This document shows, one piece after another, positions 46,804 through 56,400 of a stretch of 64,000 nucleotides of DNA (positions are counted from its first letter, which is position 1; the number at the start of each line of letters is the position of its first letter). Made by a program: the position numbers and the translations under genes. Under the pieces are notes generated by a model that searched no databases, was not told where the DNA came from, and saw only the letters and a list, made by a program, of their open reading frames with translations. Origin of the DNA: JAEULH01 sp963805915 (GTDB lineage: Bacteria; Pseudomonadota; Alphaproteobacteria; Rhodospirillales; Defluviicoccaceae); NCBI GenBank assembly GCA_963805915.1, contig CAWDWD010000023.1:62001-126000 (forward strand), in the 5' to 3' direction.

Positions 46804-46923
46804 GAGTGTTTCCTCAGCGACCTTGTTCGAATCTAACTCTTTGAATCCAAGTGCAATTTAGCCTGATCCAGAGAGGTACCGATTGACCGCTTTATTTTAC
46901 TCCCGTTCCCGCCGCAGCGTTCT

Positions 46924-47688
46924 CTAATGTTTGTCCGCATTGTCCATGATGCGCCTCGTCAAGGCGAAGTAGGCGGCGTAGGGCAGGCAGCGGGCGAGCT
47001 TCATGCCCCAGGTAAAGCGCTTTGGGAAGGTGACCTCGAAGCGCTCCTTCTTGAGCCCGTCGACGATCCGGGCGGCCGCATCCTCGACCTCCATCAGGAA
47101 CGGCATCTTGAACTCGTTACGCTCGGTCAGCGGGGTCTTGACGAACCCGGGATTGATCAAGGTGATTTGTACGCCGTATCGATCGAGGTCCGGCTTAAGC
47201 GCTTCGCACATGTTGATGAGCGCGGCCTTGCTCGCGCCGTAAGCGGATGCGGTCGGCAGGCCGCGATAGCCGGCGACGGACGCCACGACCGCGACGTGAC
47301 CCGCGCGGCGCTCGATAAAGCGCGGGAGCACCGCCGCGAGCACATGGACGGTCCCCATGAAATTCGTTTCCATCAACTTGCGGAATACGGCCGTGTCGAA
47401 GTCGGCGGCGCTGATCGGGGTGTGCGTTCCGGCGTTAAGGATGGCAAGATCAAGCGGGCCAAGATCACGTTCGATCGCATCGACGGCGGCGGCGACCGCT
47501 TCTTGATCCGTCACATCGAGCGGATAGGGCGCGATCCTCCCCGCGGATGACCGCGCCTCCCGCGCCAGGCTCTCCAGATCCTCGAGCGTCCGCGAACTCG
47601 CGGCCAGGGTAACGCCGTCGCGCGCCAGCCGCATCGCGACCGAACGGCCAATGCCCTTACCCGCCCCGGTACACCAGGCGATCGTCAT
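46924..47688 (-). CDS. SDR family oxidoreductase
   Basis: The 254-residue short-chain dehydrogenase has TGAGKGIG for cofactor binding, LNAG, and the catalytic Ser/Tyr/Lys in SVAGYRGLPTASAYGASKAAL. The C-terminal helix RFTWGMKLARCLPYAAYFALTRRIM is hydrophobic and could attach it to a membrane, as in SDRs acting on lipids. It follows the DUF6134 gene by 13 bases and is the fourth gene of the rpoE-chrR operon. Its 3' end recurs as a diverged fragment at 44451. Confidence 0.92.
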   Translation of the reverse strand: MTIAWCTGAGKGIGRSVAMRLARDGVTLAASSRTLEDLESLAREARSSAGRIAPYPLDVTDQEAVAAAVDAIERDLGPLDLAILNAGTHTPISAADFDTAVFRKLMETNFMGTVHVLAAVLPRFIERRAGHVAVVASVAGYRGLPTASAYGASKAALINMCEALKPDLDRYGVQITLINPGFVKTPLTERNEFKMPFLMEVEDAAARIVDGLKKERFEVTFPKRFTWGMKLARCLPYAAYFALTRRIMDNADKH

Positions 47689-47701
47689 CGCTGTACTCCG
47701 C

Positions 47702-48517
47702 TTATGGCTGTGACCGCGACCCGTCGCGCGCGCACTTCACGCAGACATAATCGATGGTCGATCCGTCGCTCCCGGCGAAGCGCATTTTTACCCAGCGGCC
47801 TTCGCCGTCGTACCAGACCTCGTTGCGCAGATCACCGCTATAGACGAAATGGCGGGCGGGAATGGTCGCGCCATCGGCCCGGCGCACCGGCTCGGTCCCG
47901 ATCTGCGCGATAGCGACGGCGTCGATCCGCCCGTTGATGGTGTTGATGACCGCGTTGCGGCCAAGCACGGCGGCGTCCCAATGCTCGGTCGGCAACTCGT
48001 CGGCGGCGACCGACGTGGTCCCGCTCGGCCCGCTCACGCTCAGCCGAGGTCCGTCGCTGCGTACCCGCACGACGCTCTCGTCGCCGTCGTCGTCGGTGCG
48101 GGCGTCGAGCGCCAGGAGACAGCCGTCGCGCCACGTCGCCCGGGATTCGTAGACGTACCGGTAGGCGGTAAAGAACAAGACATCGATCGCAACCTCGAAG
48201 CGGGTCTCGGTCATCAGGCGATTAGCGTCACGCGCGAAGCCGACCGTGTGCGTGCCGACCGGGGTGCCGTTGCGGCGGACCTGAAACTTGATCTCGTCGC
48301 CGTAAAGGCGGAAGGGGTCGACCGCGGGAGCCGCGCGGCCGCATGACCCGCCGCCGGGAACCGCGGCAAGGGTCTCGGCGGCAACGGTTTCGGTAATTGT
48401 GCCGGCCAGCGCGCCAAGCGCGAATAAAGGCGCAACGGCCAGTCCGCAAACGAAGCGTTTGGATTTCGCGCTCGATCCGCGTCGGCTCTTGGCAAAAGCG
48501 CCGGTTAATAATCGCAT
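47702..48517 (-). CDS. DUF6134 family secreted protein
   Basis: The 271-residue product has a Sec-type signal (FVCGLAVAPLFALGALAGTITETVAA) and a body of beta strands: LYGDEIKFQVRRNGTPVGTHTVGF, FFTAYRYVYESRATWRDGCLLALDARTDDDG, ending PARHFVYSGDLRNEVWYDGEGRWVKMRF. The family, often annotated DUF6134, occurs in RpoE-ChrR operons and has no known activity. The ATG at 48517 gives a proper signal peptide. It lies 28 bases after chrR. A 504-base copy of its interior occurs at 44638. Confidence 0.85.
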   Translation of the reverse strand: MRLLTGAFAKSRRGSSAKSKRFVCGLAVAPLFALGALAGTITETVAAETLAAVPGGGSCGRAAPAVDPFRLYGDEIKFQVRRNGTPVGTHTVGFARDANRLMTETRFEVAIDVLFFTAYRYVYESRATWRDGCLLALDARTDDDGDESVVRVRSDGPRLSVSGPSGTTSVAADELPTEHWDAAVLGRNAVINTINGRIDAVAIAQIGTEPVRRADGATIPARHFVYSGDLRNEVWYDGEGRWVKMRFAGSDGSTIDYVCVKCARDGSRSQP

Positions 48518-48545
48518 CCTCGGACCCGGCCCCGCGAGCCGAAGA

Positions 48546-49202
48546 TCAGATCCGCAGGAACGGATTGAACAGCTTGCCGACGGCGCCGGACAGCCGCAAG
48601 GGCGCGTCAAGAACAGCCAGGCAGAGGCAATCGCCATCGTCATCGACAATCGGCTGATGGGTGTCGGATCCGTGCTTGGAGAGGAAATCACCGGGCCCGT
48701 ATTGGCTGCCGCCGTCGCTGAAGCCGCCGGCGAGGACGAGCGTGTACTCATTGCCCTTGTGCGAATGCTTCGGCATCAGGCTGCCGGCCTTCAGCTTCAT
48801 CAATGACACCTTGACGTTCTTCGCCGCAACCGGAAGGCGAACTTCCTCGATAGCCGCGATAAGGCCGCGCCGCCAGGCGAGATGCGCCAGGCCGCGGCCG
48901 ATATAGCGGTGAAGGGGCTCCGGCACCAGCCGCGCGGTCTCGGCGTCGACCGGAGGAAATACCGTGCTCGGCTGGACCGTCGCGTCGAGCATCGCCATGG
49001 TCCGCTCGAGCAGGCTGTCGGCAACCGGCTCGGGCGCAACGGTTTCGAGCAGCGCGCCGCCCACCGCCTCGTACAGCGCGACTTGGTCGGCGCATGCCTT
49101 GCACCGCGCTGCGTGTGACGCGACCACCAAGGCCGGACCCTCGCCGAGATTGCCGGCCGCGTAGTCGAGCAGAAGCTCGTCTTGCGGGTGGTGAATGATC
49201 AT
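48546..49202 (-). CDS. chrR: ChrR-type anti-sigma factor
   Basis: The 218-residue protein has both ChrR domains. The N-terminal zinc anti-sigma domain has His4/His5 and H30-x3-C34-x2-C37 (SHAARCKAC). The C-terminal cupin has the metal set His146, His148, Glu152 and His182 (KHSHKGNEY, DTHQP). In Rhodobacter sphaeroides the first domain holds RpoE inactive and the second is needed to release it on singlet oxygen. The ATG at 49202 overlaps the rpoE stop by four bases, so both are made together; the longer TTG reading is rejected. Confidence 0.94.
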   Translation of the reverse strand: MIIHHPQDELLLDYAAGNLGEGPALVVASHAARCKACADQVALYEAVGGALLETVAPEPVADSLLERTMAMLDATVQPSTVFPPVDAETARLVPEPLHRYIGRGLAHLAWRRGLIAAIEEVRLPVAAKNVKVSLMKLKAGSLMPKHSHKGNEYTLVLAGGFSDGGSQYGPGDFLSKHGSDTHQPIVDDDGDCLCLAVLDAPLRLSGAVGKLFNPFLRI

Positions 49203-49852
49203 TGGCAATCCTCCGGCAAAGCGCCTCGCAGGCGTCCGAGCGCCAGGCGGATGCGGGATTTGACGGTGCCCAGCGGCAAACCGAGCTCGTCAGCGATCAT
49301 GCTGTGCGATTTGTCCTCGAAGAAGGCTTTTTGCAGGACCTCCAGCTGTTCTTCCGGCAACACCTTGAGGGCGAGCCTCAGGGCATCATTCGCCTGGACC
49401 TGATTCAGCCGTTCGTCGGCGCCGGGACCCTCGTCGGCCCGCTCGGCGACCTCCGAAAGCTCGGCATCGGGGAAGCCTTCGCGGCGAAACAGGTCGATGC
49501 GCTTGTTCCTGACAATCGTAAAAATCCAGGTGGACACGGTCGCCCTGGCCGGGTCGAACATCTCGGCCTTGCGCCAGACGGTCAGCATGGTCTCCTGGGC
49601 GAGTTCCTCGCAAGACGCCGGATCGGTTCCCCGGCGCATGCCAAATCCCTTGAGCTTGGGCGCGAAGTAGGTAAACAACCGGGCGAAAGCGTCCCGATCG
49701 CGGCGCGCCGCGATGGCCTCGACGAGGCCGCATAGTTCCTGGTTGGTCAAGCCTGCATCCCGCTGCACCGGGTTACGCACCGAGGTTTGGACGGCCATGA
49801 ACGGCATCCATCCGCCCAAGGTCGCGCCAGCATACTCGGCTCCAGTGTTCAT
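49199..49852 (-). CDS. rpoE: ECF sigma factor RpoE (ChrR-controlled, group ECF11)
   Basis: The 217-residue sigma factor has region 2 (DRDAFARLFTYFAPKLKGFGMRRG, EELAQETMLTVWRKAEMFDP, ATVSTWIFTIVRNKRID) and region 4 (LRLALKVLPEEQLEVLQKAFFEDKSHSMIADELGLPLGTVKSRIRLALGRLR). The TVSTWIFTIVRN motif and the following ChrR gene place it with the singlet-oxygen-type sigma factors. The ATG at 49852 has AAGGG six bases upstream and sits downstream of its own TGATCC-type promoter, implying autoregulation. Confidence 0.94.
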   Translation of the reverse strand: MNTGAEYAGATLGGWMPFMAVQTSVRNPVQRDAGLTNQELCGLVEAIAARRDRDAFARLFTYFAPKLKGFGMRRGTDPASCEELAQETMLTVWRKAEMFDPARATVSTWIFTIVRNKRIDLFRREGFPDAELSEVAERADEGPGADERLNQVQANDALRLALKVLPEEQLEVLQKAFFEDKSHSMIADELGLPLGTVKSRIRLALGRLRGALPEDCQ

Positions 49853-49882
49853 CTCTAACCCTTACAGCGAGAATACGCCAAA

Positions 49883-49911
49883 GGATACGCACCCGCATCC
49901 GCGCCGGATCA
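49883..49911 (-). promoter_or_regulatory. RpoE-type promoter (TGATCC-N18-TATCC) upstream of rpoE
   Basis: On the minus strand TGATCC (49906-49911) is followed after exactly 18 bases by TATCC (49883-49887). It lies about 31 bases before the rpoE ATG. This equals the arrangement before the FAD-oxidoreductase operon and fits autoregulation by RpoE. Confidence 0.72.
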
Positions 49912-50163
49912 CCCCGGATTAAAGTCGCGCAGATCAGTCGCGCGGATGCGCGGGCCGTCGCCTTCGCTCGCGCCTTGCTGCGCATCCCCGGCGGTACTTG
50001 GGCACGCGCCGGGCGGATCGCCACGCCGACCGGCGCCCGGCCTGGCTCCGGCGACGCTCTGGCGAGGCTCCCGGAGCAGTCACACCGCGCCGACATTTCT
50101 GATATAGTCGTTTTCTCAGCCGCCTCGCCGTTCTCCCATGTCTCAAGGGCGCGCGCTTCGTTC

Positions 50164-52812
50164 ATGGTCAAATCGAAATCGTTCGGCGGTCGCGCCCGGC
50201 CGACACCGCTTAATCTCCGTCTTCAGCTGTGCTGCGTCCTTGCCTGCATCTATCTGTGCGCGGCCCTGTTTCACGGAATCGCCGCGGCGCAGGACGAAGC
50301 GCCCGAACGTCCGGTCCACACGCTCGTCGCGGAATGGTCGGCGACACTCAATTCCGCCGAGGCCTACGTGCGCGGCCTGCCGTACACGGCCAAGCAGCAC
50401 CAGGCTTTCGGCGCGCAGCTGCGCGGCATTACCGACCAGGCAAGGCAAGTCTCGGCGCGCGCGCAAGCGCAGGTCGAGGCCAACAGCCGGCTGCTGAACG
50501 CGCTCGGCCCGGCGCCGTCGGAGGGCGGCCCCGGCGAAGCCTGGGAAATCGTCCAAAAGCGCCGCGAGATCAACGACTCCATCGCCGCCGGACGGGCGCA
50601 GATCGCGCAGGCCGATCTTGCGATCACCCGCGCCGCCGGTCTTCAGGACGACCTGTCCCATGCCTACCGCCGCAGTCTCGTCGATCAGCTGAGCAAGCGG
50701 CTGCCCTCGCCGCTGAACCCGGCGACGGTGGCGCCGGTCGCCGCCGAGTTCGCCACCGTCGCAACGACGATCGCGCGCGCGCCATTCGATTGGCATGCCG
50801 GCCTGTCGGCGGAACAGTGGCACGAGTTCTGGTTCGACTGGCGAACCCTTCTTCTCGCCGCCGGCTTCCTTGCCGGCTGGCTGCTGCGCCTGGTCCTGAT
50901 CCGCAAGCTCGGCCGCGACCAGACTCTGGACAAGCCGACCTACACCCGCCGGCTCGTCGCCGCCATCGCCGAAAGCGTCGCCTACGGCGTCGTGCCGGCG
51001 GCGGTGGTGCTGGCGATCTACGGTCGCGTTCGCGCCGACGACAGCCTGAGCGCCGGTTTCGCCGGCCACGTCGTCGCCGAGTTCTGCCTGATGCTCATCT
51101 TCTTTGTCCTGACCGCGGCGTTTTCGCGGGCGGTGTTGGCGCCGGATCTGCCGGCGTGGCGATTGACCGCGCTCGATCCATCGGCGGCGCGAACCTTGAG
51201 CCGACGGATCATCCTCGTCGCCGGGGTCTACGCGTTCGATGCGTTTTTCTCCCGCTCGATGCAGGAGCTGACCGTGTCGGCCAACCTGCTTGCGCTCTAC
51301 TCACTGGTCATGGGGACGATCGAGGGCCTTGGCATTGTCGCCCTGATGCAGGGCCGGCTGTGGCGCCTACCGGAGCCCGCCGACAGCGCCGCAACGGCCG
51401 GCCCGGTTACCGCCCCGATTACCGTCGGCCCGAGTGCCGGCGGGGGCGCCGGCGGCCGCGTCGGCTGGAAGCTCGTCCGCTGGGCGGTTTCCGCCATCGC
51501 CCTCGCCGGAGTCCTCGCCGCCGCGATCGGTTACGTGCGGATCGGCCATTACCTGATCGAGAACGTGCTCGTCAGCATCACGGTTTTCGCCCTGATGTAC
51601 CTCTGCCGCGGCCTGCTGCGCGAAGTCGTCGGCATGGGTTTGCGCACGACGTTCGCGAGCCGGACGATGCGTCTGGGCACGCACGCGGGCGGCCTGATCA
51701 AGTTCTGGCTGCACGCTATTATCGGCCCCCTTCTTACCGGTATCGGCATCTACCTTGTCCTGCCGAAGTGGGGGGTGCCGCGCGAGGACATGGGCCGATG
51801 GATCGGCTCGTTTCTGAACGGCGTGAGCATCGGCGGCATCAAGCTGTCGCCGATCGACGTCACCATCGCCTTGATCGTGTTCGCCGTCACCCTGCTGGTC
51901 ACCCGCGCCCTGCGCTCGACCTTGTCCGAGCGGGTGCTGCCGCTGACCGATCTCGATTTCGGTGTTCGCAACTCGATATCGGTCGGATTCGGCTACATCG
52001 GCGCCATGCTTGCCGTGGTTCTTGCCATTGCCGTGCTCGGAATCGACCTTTCCAGCTTGGCGATTGTCGCCGGCGCGCTGTCGGTCGGCATCGGCTTCGG
52101 CCTGCAGAACATCGTCAACAACTTCATCTCCGGCCTGATCCTGCTGGTCGAGCGGCCGGTCAAGGTCGGCGACTGGGTCGTGGTCGGCGGCCAGGAGGGC
52201 CTGGTCAAGCGCATCAACGTTCGCGCGACGGAGATCGAGACCTTCGAGCGGGCCTCCGTCATCCTGCCGAATTCGGAGCTGCTCCAGTCGGCCGTGGTCA
52301 ACTGGACCCACAAGGACAAGACCGGCCGGATGCAGATCAAGGTCGGCGTCGGCTACGGCAGCGACACGGAAAAGGTGCGCGATGTTCTGCTCGAATGCGC
52401 CCATGACCACCCGGAGGTGGCCAGCTGGCCCACTCCGCACGTGATCTTCCGCGACTTCGGCGCGAGCGCGCTGGACTTCGAACTGCGGGCGTTCCTCAAG
52501 GATGTCGACAGGCGGCTGAGCGTCACCAGCGATCTTCGCTTCGCGATCGACAAGGCCTTCCGCGACCACGGCATCGAAATCCCGTTCGCGCAACACGACA
52601 TCCACCTGCGCGACATCGAGCGGATCGAACAGGCGCTCGCCGGGAGCCGGGCGGAGGCCGCGCCAACGGCCGTCGTGCCGTTCCCGGGCGCGATCCGGCC
52701 GGTGAGCGAAGATGGCGGCGCAAAGGCCGAGGGAGGCGAAGGAGCCGGCCAGGCCGCTAGCGCCGCCGCTCCGCGAATGAGCGCAGATCACGAAAGAGAT
52801 CGTCGTCCGTGA
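50164..52812 (+). CDS. Large mechanosensitive channel with DUF3772 and MscS domains
   Basis: The 882-residue protein has a signal peptide (CCVLACIYLCAALFHGIAAAQ), a coiled-coil-rich periplasmic DUF3772 region (residues 30-220), about ten membrane spans, and the MscS pore domain VGIGFGLQNIVNNFISGLILLVERPVKVGDWV followed by the cytosolic beta and alpha-beta parts. It relieves turgor on osmotic downshock, like MscK/YbiO-type channels. The ATG at 50164 directly precedes the signal peptide; the longer reading from 49975 is rejected. The end overlaps the convergent GH3 fragment. Confidence 0.92.
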   Translation: MVKSKSFGGRARPTPLNLRLQLCCVLACIYLCAALFHGIAAAQDEAPERPVHTLVAEWSATLNSAEAYVRGLPYTAKQHQAFGAQLRGITDQARQVSARAQAQVEANSRLLNALGPAPSEGGPGEAWEIVQKRREINDSIAAGRAQIAQADLAITRAAGLQDDLSHAYRRSLVDQLSKRLPSPLNPATVAPVAAEFATVATTIARAPFDWHAGLSAEQWHEFWFDWRTLLLAAGFLAGWLLRLVLIRKLGRDQTLDKPTYTRRLVAAIAESVAYGVVPAAVVLAIYGRVRADDSLSAGFAGHVVAEFCLMLIFFVLTAAFSRAVLAPDLPAWRLTALDPSAARTLSRRIILVAGVYAFDAFFSRSMQELTVSANLLALYSLVMGTIEGLGIVALMQGRLWRLPEPADSAATAGPVTAPITVGPSAGGGAGGRVGWKLVRWAVSAIALAGVLAAAIGYVRIGHYLIENVLVSITVFALMYLCRGLLREVVGMGLRTTFASRTMRLGTHAGGLIKFWLHAIIGPLLTGIGIYLVLPKWGVPREDMGRWIGSFLNGVSIGGIKLSPIDVTIALIVFAVTLLVTRALRSTLSERVLPLTDLDFGVRNSISVGFGYIGAMLAVVLAIAVLGIDLSSLAIVAGALSVGIGFGLQNIVNNFISGLILLVERPVKVGDWVVVGGQEGLVKRINVRATEIETFERASVILPNSELLQSAVVNWTHKDKTGRMQIKVGVGYGSDTEKVRDVLLECAHDHPEVASWPTPHVIFRDFGASALDFELRAFLKDVDRRLSVTSDLRFAIDKAFRDHGIEIPFAQHDIHLRDIERIEQALAGSRAEAAPTAVVPFPGAIRPVSEDGGAKAEGGEGAGQAASAAAPRMSADHERDRRP

Positions 52813-52993
52813 TCACCCGCGGGACCTTGTTCTGGCCGCCGATCTTGCCGCGCCGTTTCATCCAGGCCGCGAACGTCCCGGCCGCGGGCGCTTGGATGCG
52901 CGGCGGCGCCATCCCGAAGTCGCCGGCGCGGTGAACCTGGTAGTCCTCGTTCAGCTCGGCCAGCCGAGCGTCGAGGGCGCGCGCGAACGTCAT
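52757..52993 (-). pseudogene. C-terminal fragment of a GH3-type acyl-acid amido synthetase gene
   Basis: The 78 residues (NEDYQVHRAGDFGMAPPRIQ, GTFAAWMKRRGKIGGQNKVPRVI) match the end of bacterial GH3 auxin-responsive-promoter family proteins, which are about 500 residues long. The rest of the gene is absent: upstream lies a direct repeat, the CHAT element, and beyond it an unrelated decayed gene. The truncation therefore pre-dates the element. Whether the piece is translated is doubtful. Confidence 0.75.
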
Positions 52994-52998
52994 GCAAG

Positions 52999-53006
52999 CA
53001 TTAGTT
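52999..53006. repeat. Target-site direct repeat, left copy
   Basis: CATTAGTT directly precedes the left inverted repeat and recurs at 57301-57308 directly after the right one. The match extends to ten bases (GCATTAGTTC) if the boundary is drawn one base inward on each side. This is the mark of a transposition event. Confidence 0.8.
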
Positions 53007-53045
53007 CGTGCCTATCCGGTTAAGACAGACACCCACTACATATAG
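53007..53045 (+). repeat. Left terminal inverted repeat of the CHAT element
   Basis: It begins CGTGCCTATCCGG and continues TTAAGACAGACACCC to CTACATATAG. It matches the reverse complement of 57262-57300 at 38 of 39 positions; the one difference is an A (left) for C (right) at the CCCxCTAC position. Confidence 0.88.
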
Positions 53046-53101
53046 ATTAAACGACGCGCCATGCCGACACCGCCCAATCGACCGGTTATGACCCGAAGCC
53101 G

Positions 53102-53479
53102 TCATTCGCTTCTTGCGGGAAGCCGATCGAGGGCTTGGCTGATCAAGCGCTCTTTCGCCTGAGGCGTCAACGAATCGCTATCCAGAACGCGGATACCCAG
53201 ATCATGAATGATGTCGTTTTTCGAGGCCCCTTTGAGAACCTTCCCCTTGCGGATTTGACCGATCCACATGAATAAGGTGATGATCGCGGCGGCGATGGAA
53301 CCGATGTCGCCGGGAGTGATCGTGCTGGGATCAAAAAATCGAATTTGATCTTCCGTTTCCGCAGGGTCTTCCGAGAGCTGGTTCAATTCGTCGACGATGC
53401 CCTTAATTCCGAGTATTTCTTCGGCTTCCGGGGCAAAACCGCGCGCCAACTGAAGCGCATCCAGTTCATCTGCTGGCAT
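53102..53479 (-). CDS. Small single-span membrane protein paired with TPR-CHAT
   Basis: The 125-residue product has an acidic helical N-terminal half, one probable transmembrane segment (residues 54-76, ITPGDIGSIAAAIITLFMWIGQI) with a basic stop (RKGK), and a short helical C-terminus. It is not recognised as a known family. The ATG at 53479 lies inside the end of the CHAT gene (14-base overlap) with GGGAGGG upstream, so the two are made in fixed ratio. It could be a membrane-acting effector, a protease substrate, or an anchor for the CHAT protein. No signal peptide. Confidence 0.72.
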   Translation of the reverse strand: MPADELDALQLARGFAPEAEEILGIKGIVDELNQLSEDPAETEDQIRFFDPSTITPGDIGSIAAAIITLFMWIGQIRKGKVLKGASKNDIIHDLGIRVLDSDSLTPQAKERLISQALDRLPARSE

Positions 53480-56400
53480 CGTTCCCTCCCATGATTTGAC
53501 GGTCCGCCCGCAACGGCGGCGTCGCATCGGCGTTGCCGTGGATATGGACCATCCCCCAAGCGCCCCATCGGACGCTATCGATATCGGCGCACGCACCCCG
53601 GGCGAGTTGCCGCCGGGCCTCGACGACGAGCGATCCGACCGTCGGCTGCGCCAGCGCCGCCGGATCAAACAAGGCCCGGCCCAGGGCTTCTCCGACGGCA
53701 TCGAGGATCGGCAACGCCGTCGCGATCACGGCGCCGGCACCGTGATCCAGGAAAGCATGAACGAGGTCTTCGCGAAAACCGCCATAATCACGCGTTGCTC
53801 CGGTCAAACAGCTGTTCATGACGATGAGCGGCGCATTGGGGAATAGCGGTCCTCCCGGATGGTCCGATGCCATCCGGCCGAGGTGATCGGCGCCGAAATA
53901 GCTGATGTTCTTCTCTCGTGGATTGCTTGGTCTCGGGTCTCTATGAAGGACCAAGAGTTCCTCGTTGTTGATGATCGTGCCGTGGCCGCTGAAATAGAGG
54001 ATGGACGGCTCGGCCCGGATCGCCTCGATCATCAACTGGTCGTGAGCGGCCTCTCCGGTTTCGTTGACGACGATGGCCCCTCCGGCCTGCGGCACGAGGG
54101 TTTCGAGCGCCTCGATCTCCCGTTCCACGCCAAAAAGGGGCGTCGTTCCCGTCGTGTGCGGCGCGACGATTGCGATCCGGCGATGAGCGGACCCAAGCGC
54201 CTCGGCCGCGAACTGGCGCCCGAGCGCCGGTGCGAGAACGGACCCGCATCGAGCCAAGGCCTTGTGGAGGCCGAGATAATCGTCTTCCCCGTCCCCGAAC
54301 CGCAACAACTCCCAAGGGAACGCGGACCAGAACGGATCGCCGCTGATCAGGATTTCATGACTTTGCGAGCGGCCGGGAGACAAAATCGCCTGAACGGCGT
54401 CGGGGAGGCTTTGCCAGATTTCACGCGCCAGTGCACGGCGCCTACGCTGATCCCCCCTGGACCGCTCCGCGAGGAACAGGGCTTCCCAACCCGCGGTCGG
54501 CACCGGGAACCATTGGCAGTCCTTCGCGGTGACGAGACCCAGCGTCATCGTGTTCTCATCGGCACCGTCGTTCGGCGCCAGCAGCGCATAGGGACGCAGT
54601 CCTGATTTACCCATCGCGGCCAGAGCCGAATGTGTCGCAGCGAGGTCCACTGCGGTGATCGCCGTGGATCGCGCCCCGCCGTCTCTCTGCGCCGTCAGGA
54701 AAGAGAAGGCCCGCGCGTCATCTTGGCAGGCTTCAGAGAGCAAGAAGCAATACGAGGACCTTACACGTCCCTTGCTCAGATGAAGTGGCGTTCTCCCGAC
54801 GATCCGGTCGGTTTCGGCCAGCATGACCGCCTCCTCATAGACGCCGCGCGCCGCCGCGAACGCCCGCGTGTCGCGGTAGAGGATCCCAAGGTTGTTGAGG
54901 GTTCCCGCGAGATCGCTCTCGTAGGTCTGCGGATCGGCGCCGGCGAGTTTTGCATAGATATCGCGCGCCTCCTCGTAGGCGGCGCGCGCCGCCGCGAACT
55001 CCCGCGTGTCGGTGTAGAGGTTCCCGAGGTTGTTGAGGGTCCCCGCGAGAGCGCTCTCGTAGGTCTGCGGATCGGCGCCGGCGAGTTTTGCATAGATGTC
55101 GCGCGCGTCCTCATAGGCGCCGCGCGCCGCCGCGAACTCCCGCGTGTCGCGGTAGAGGTTCCCCAGATTGTTGAGGGTCATCGCGAGATCGTTCTCGTAG
55201 GTCTGCGGATCGGCGGCGGCGAGTTTTGCATAGATGTCGCGCGCCTCCTCAAAGATGTCGCGCGCCGCCGCGAACTCCCGCGTGTCGCCGTAGAGGGTCC
55301 CGAGGTTGTTGAGGGTCCTCGCGAGAGCGCTCTCGTAGGTCTGCGGATCGGCGCCGGCGAGTTTTGCATAGATGTCGCGCGCGTCCTCATAGGCGCCGCG
55401 CGCCGCCGCGAACTCCCGCGTGTCGCGGTAGAGGGTCCCGAGGTTGTTGAGGGTCGCCGCGAGAGCGCTCTCGTAGGTCTGCGGATCGGCGGCGGCGAGT
55501 TTTGCATAGATGTCGCGCGCCTCATCAAAGATGTCGCGCGCCGCCGCGAACTCCCGCGTGTCGCGGTAGAGGGTCCCGAGGTTGTTGAGGGTCCTCGCGA
55601 GAGCGTTCTCGTAGGTCTGCGGATCGGCGGCGGCGAGTTTTGCATAGATGTCGCGCGCCTCCTCAAAGATGTCGCGCGCCGCCGCGAAATCCCGCGTGTC
55701 GCTGTAGAGGACCCCGAGGTTGTTGAGGGTCATCGCGAGATCGTTCTCGTAGGTCTGCGGATCGGCGGCGGCGAGTTTTGCATCGGATGTCGCGCGCCTC
55801 CTCAAAGATGTCGCGCGCCGCCGCGAACTCCCGCGTGTCGCGGTAGAGGGTCCCGAGGTTGTTGAGGGTCCTCGCGAGATCGCTCTCGTAGGTCTGCGGA
55901 TCGGCGCCGGCGAGTTTTCTTTGGATATCGCGCGTCGCCTCAAAGGCGCCGCGCGCCGCCGCGAACTCCCGCGTGTCGGTGTAGAGAAGCCCGAGGTTGT
56001 TGAGGATTCCCGCGAGATCGTTCTCGTAGGTCTGCGGATCGGCGGCGGCGAGTTTTGCATAGATGTCGCGCGCCTCCTCAAAGATGTCGCGCGCCGCCGC
56101 GAAATCCCGCGTGTCGGTGTAGAGATTCCCGAGGCCGTTGAGGGTCGCCGCGAGAGCGCTCTCGTAGGTCTGCGGATCGGCGCCGGCGAGTTTTCTTCGG
56201 ATATCGCGCGCCTCCTCGTAGGCGCCGCGCGCCGCCGCGAAATCCCGCGTGTCGGTGTAGAGGTTCCCGAGGTTGTTGAGCGTCCCCGCGAGATCGCTCT
56301 CGTAGGTCTGCGGATCGGCGGCGGCGAGTTTTGCATAGATATCGCGCGCCGCCTCAAAGGCGCCGCGCGCCGCCGCGAACTCCCGCGTGTCGCCGTAGAG

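Noticed and set aside
54630..55865. Plus-strand open frame with VARLLxDVARRRELPRVAVE repeats
   Set aside because: Antisense of the TPR array; no ribosome site and no family match.
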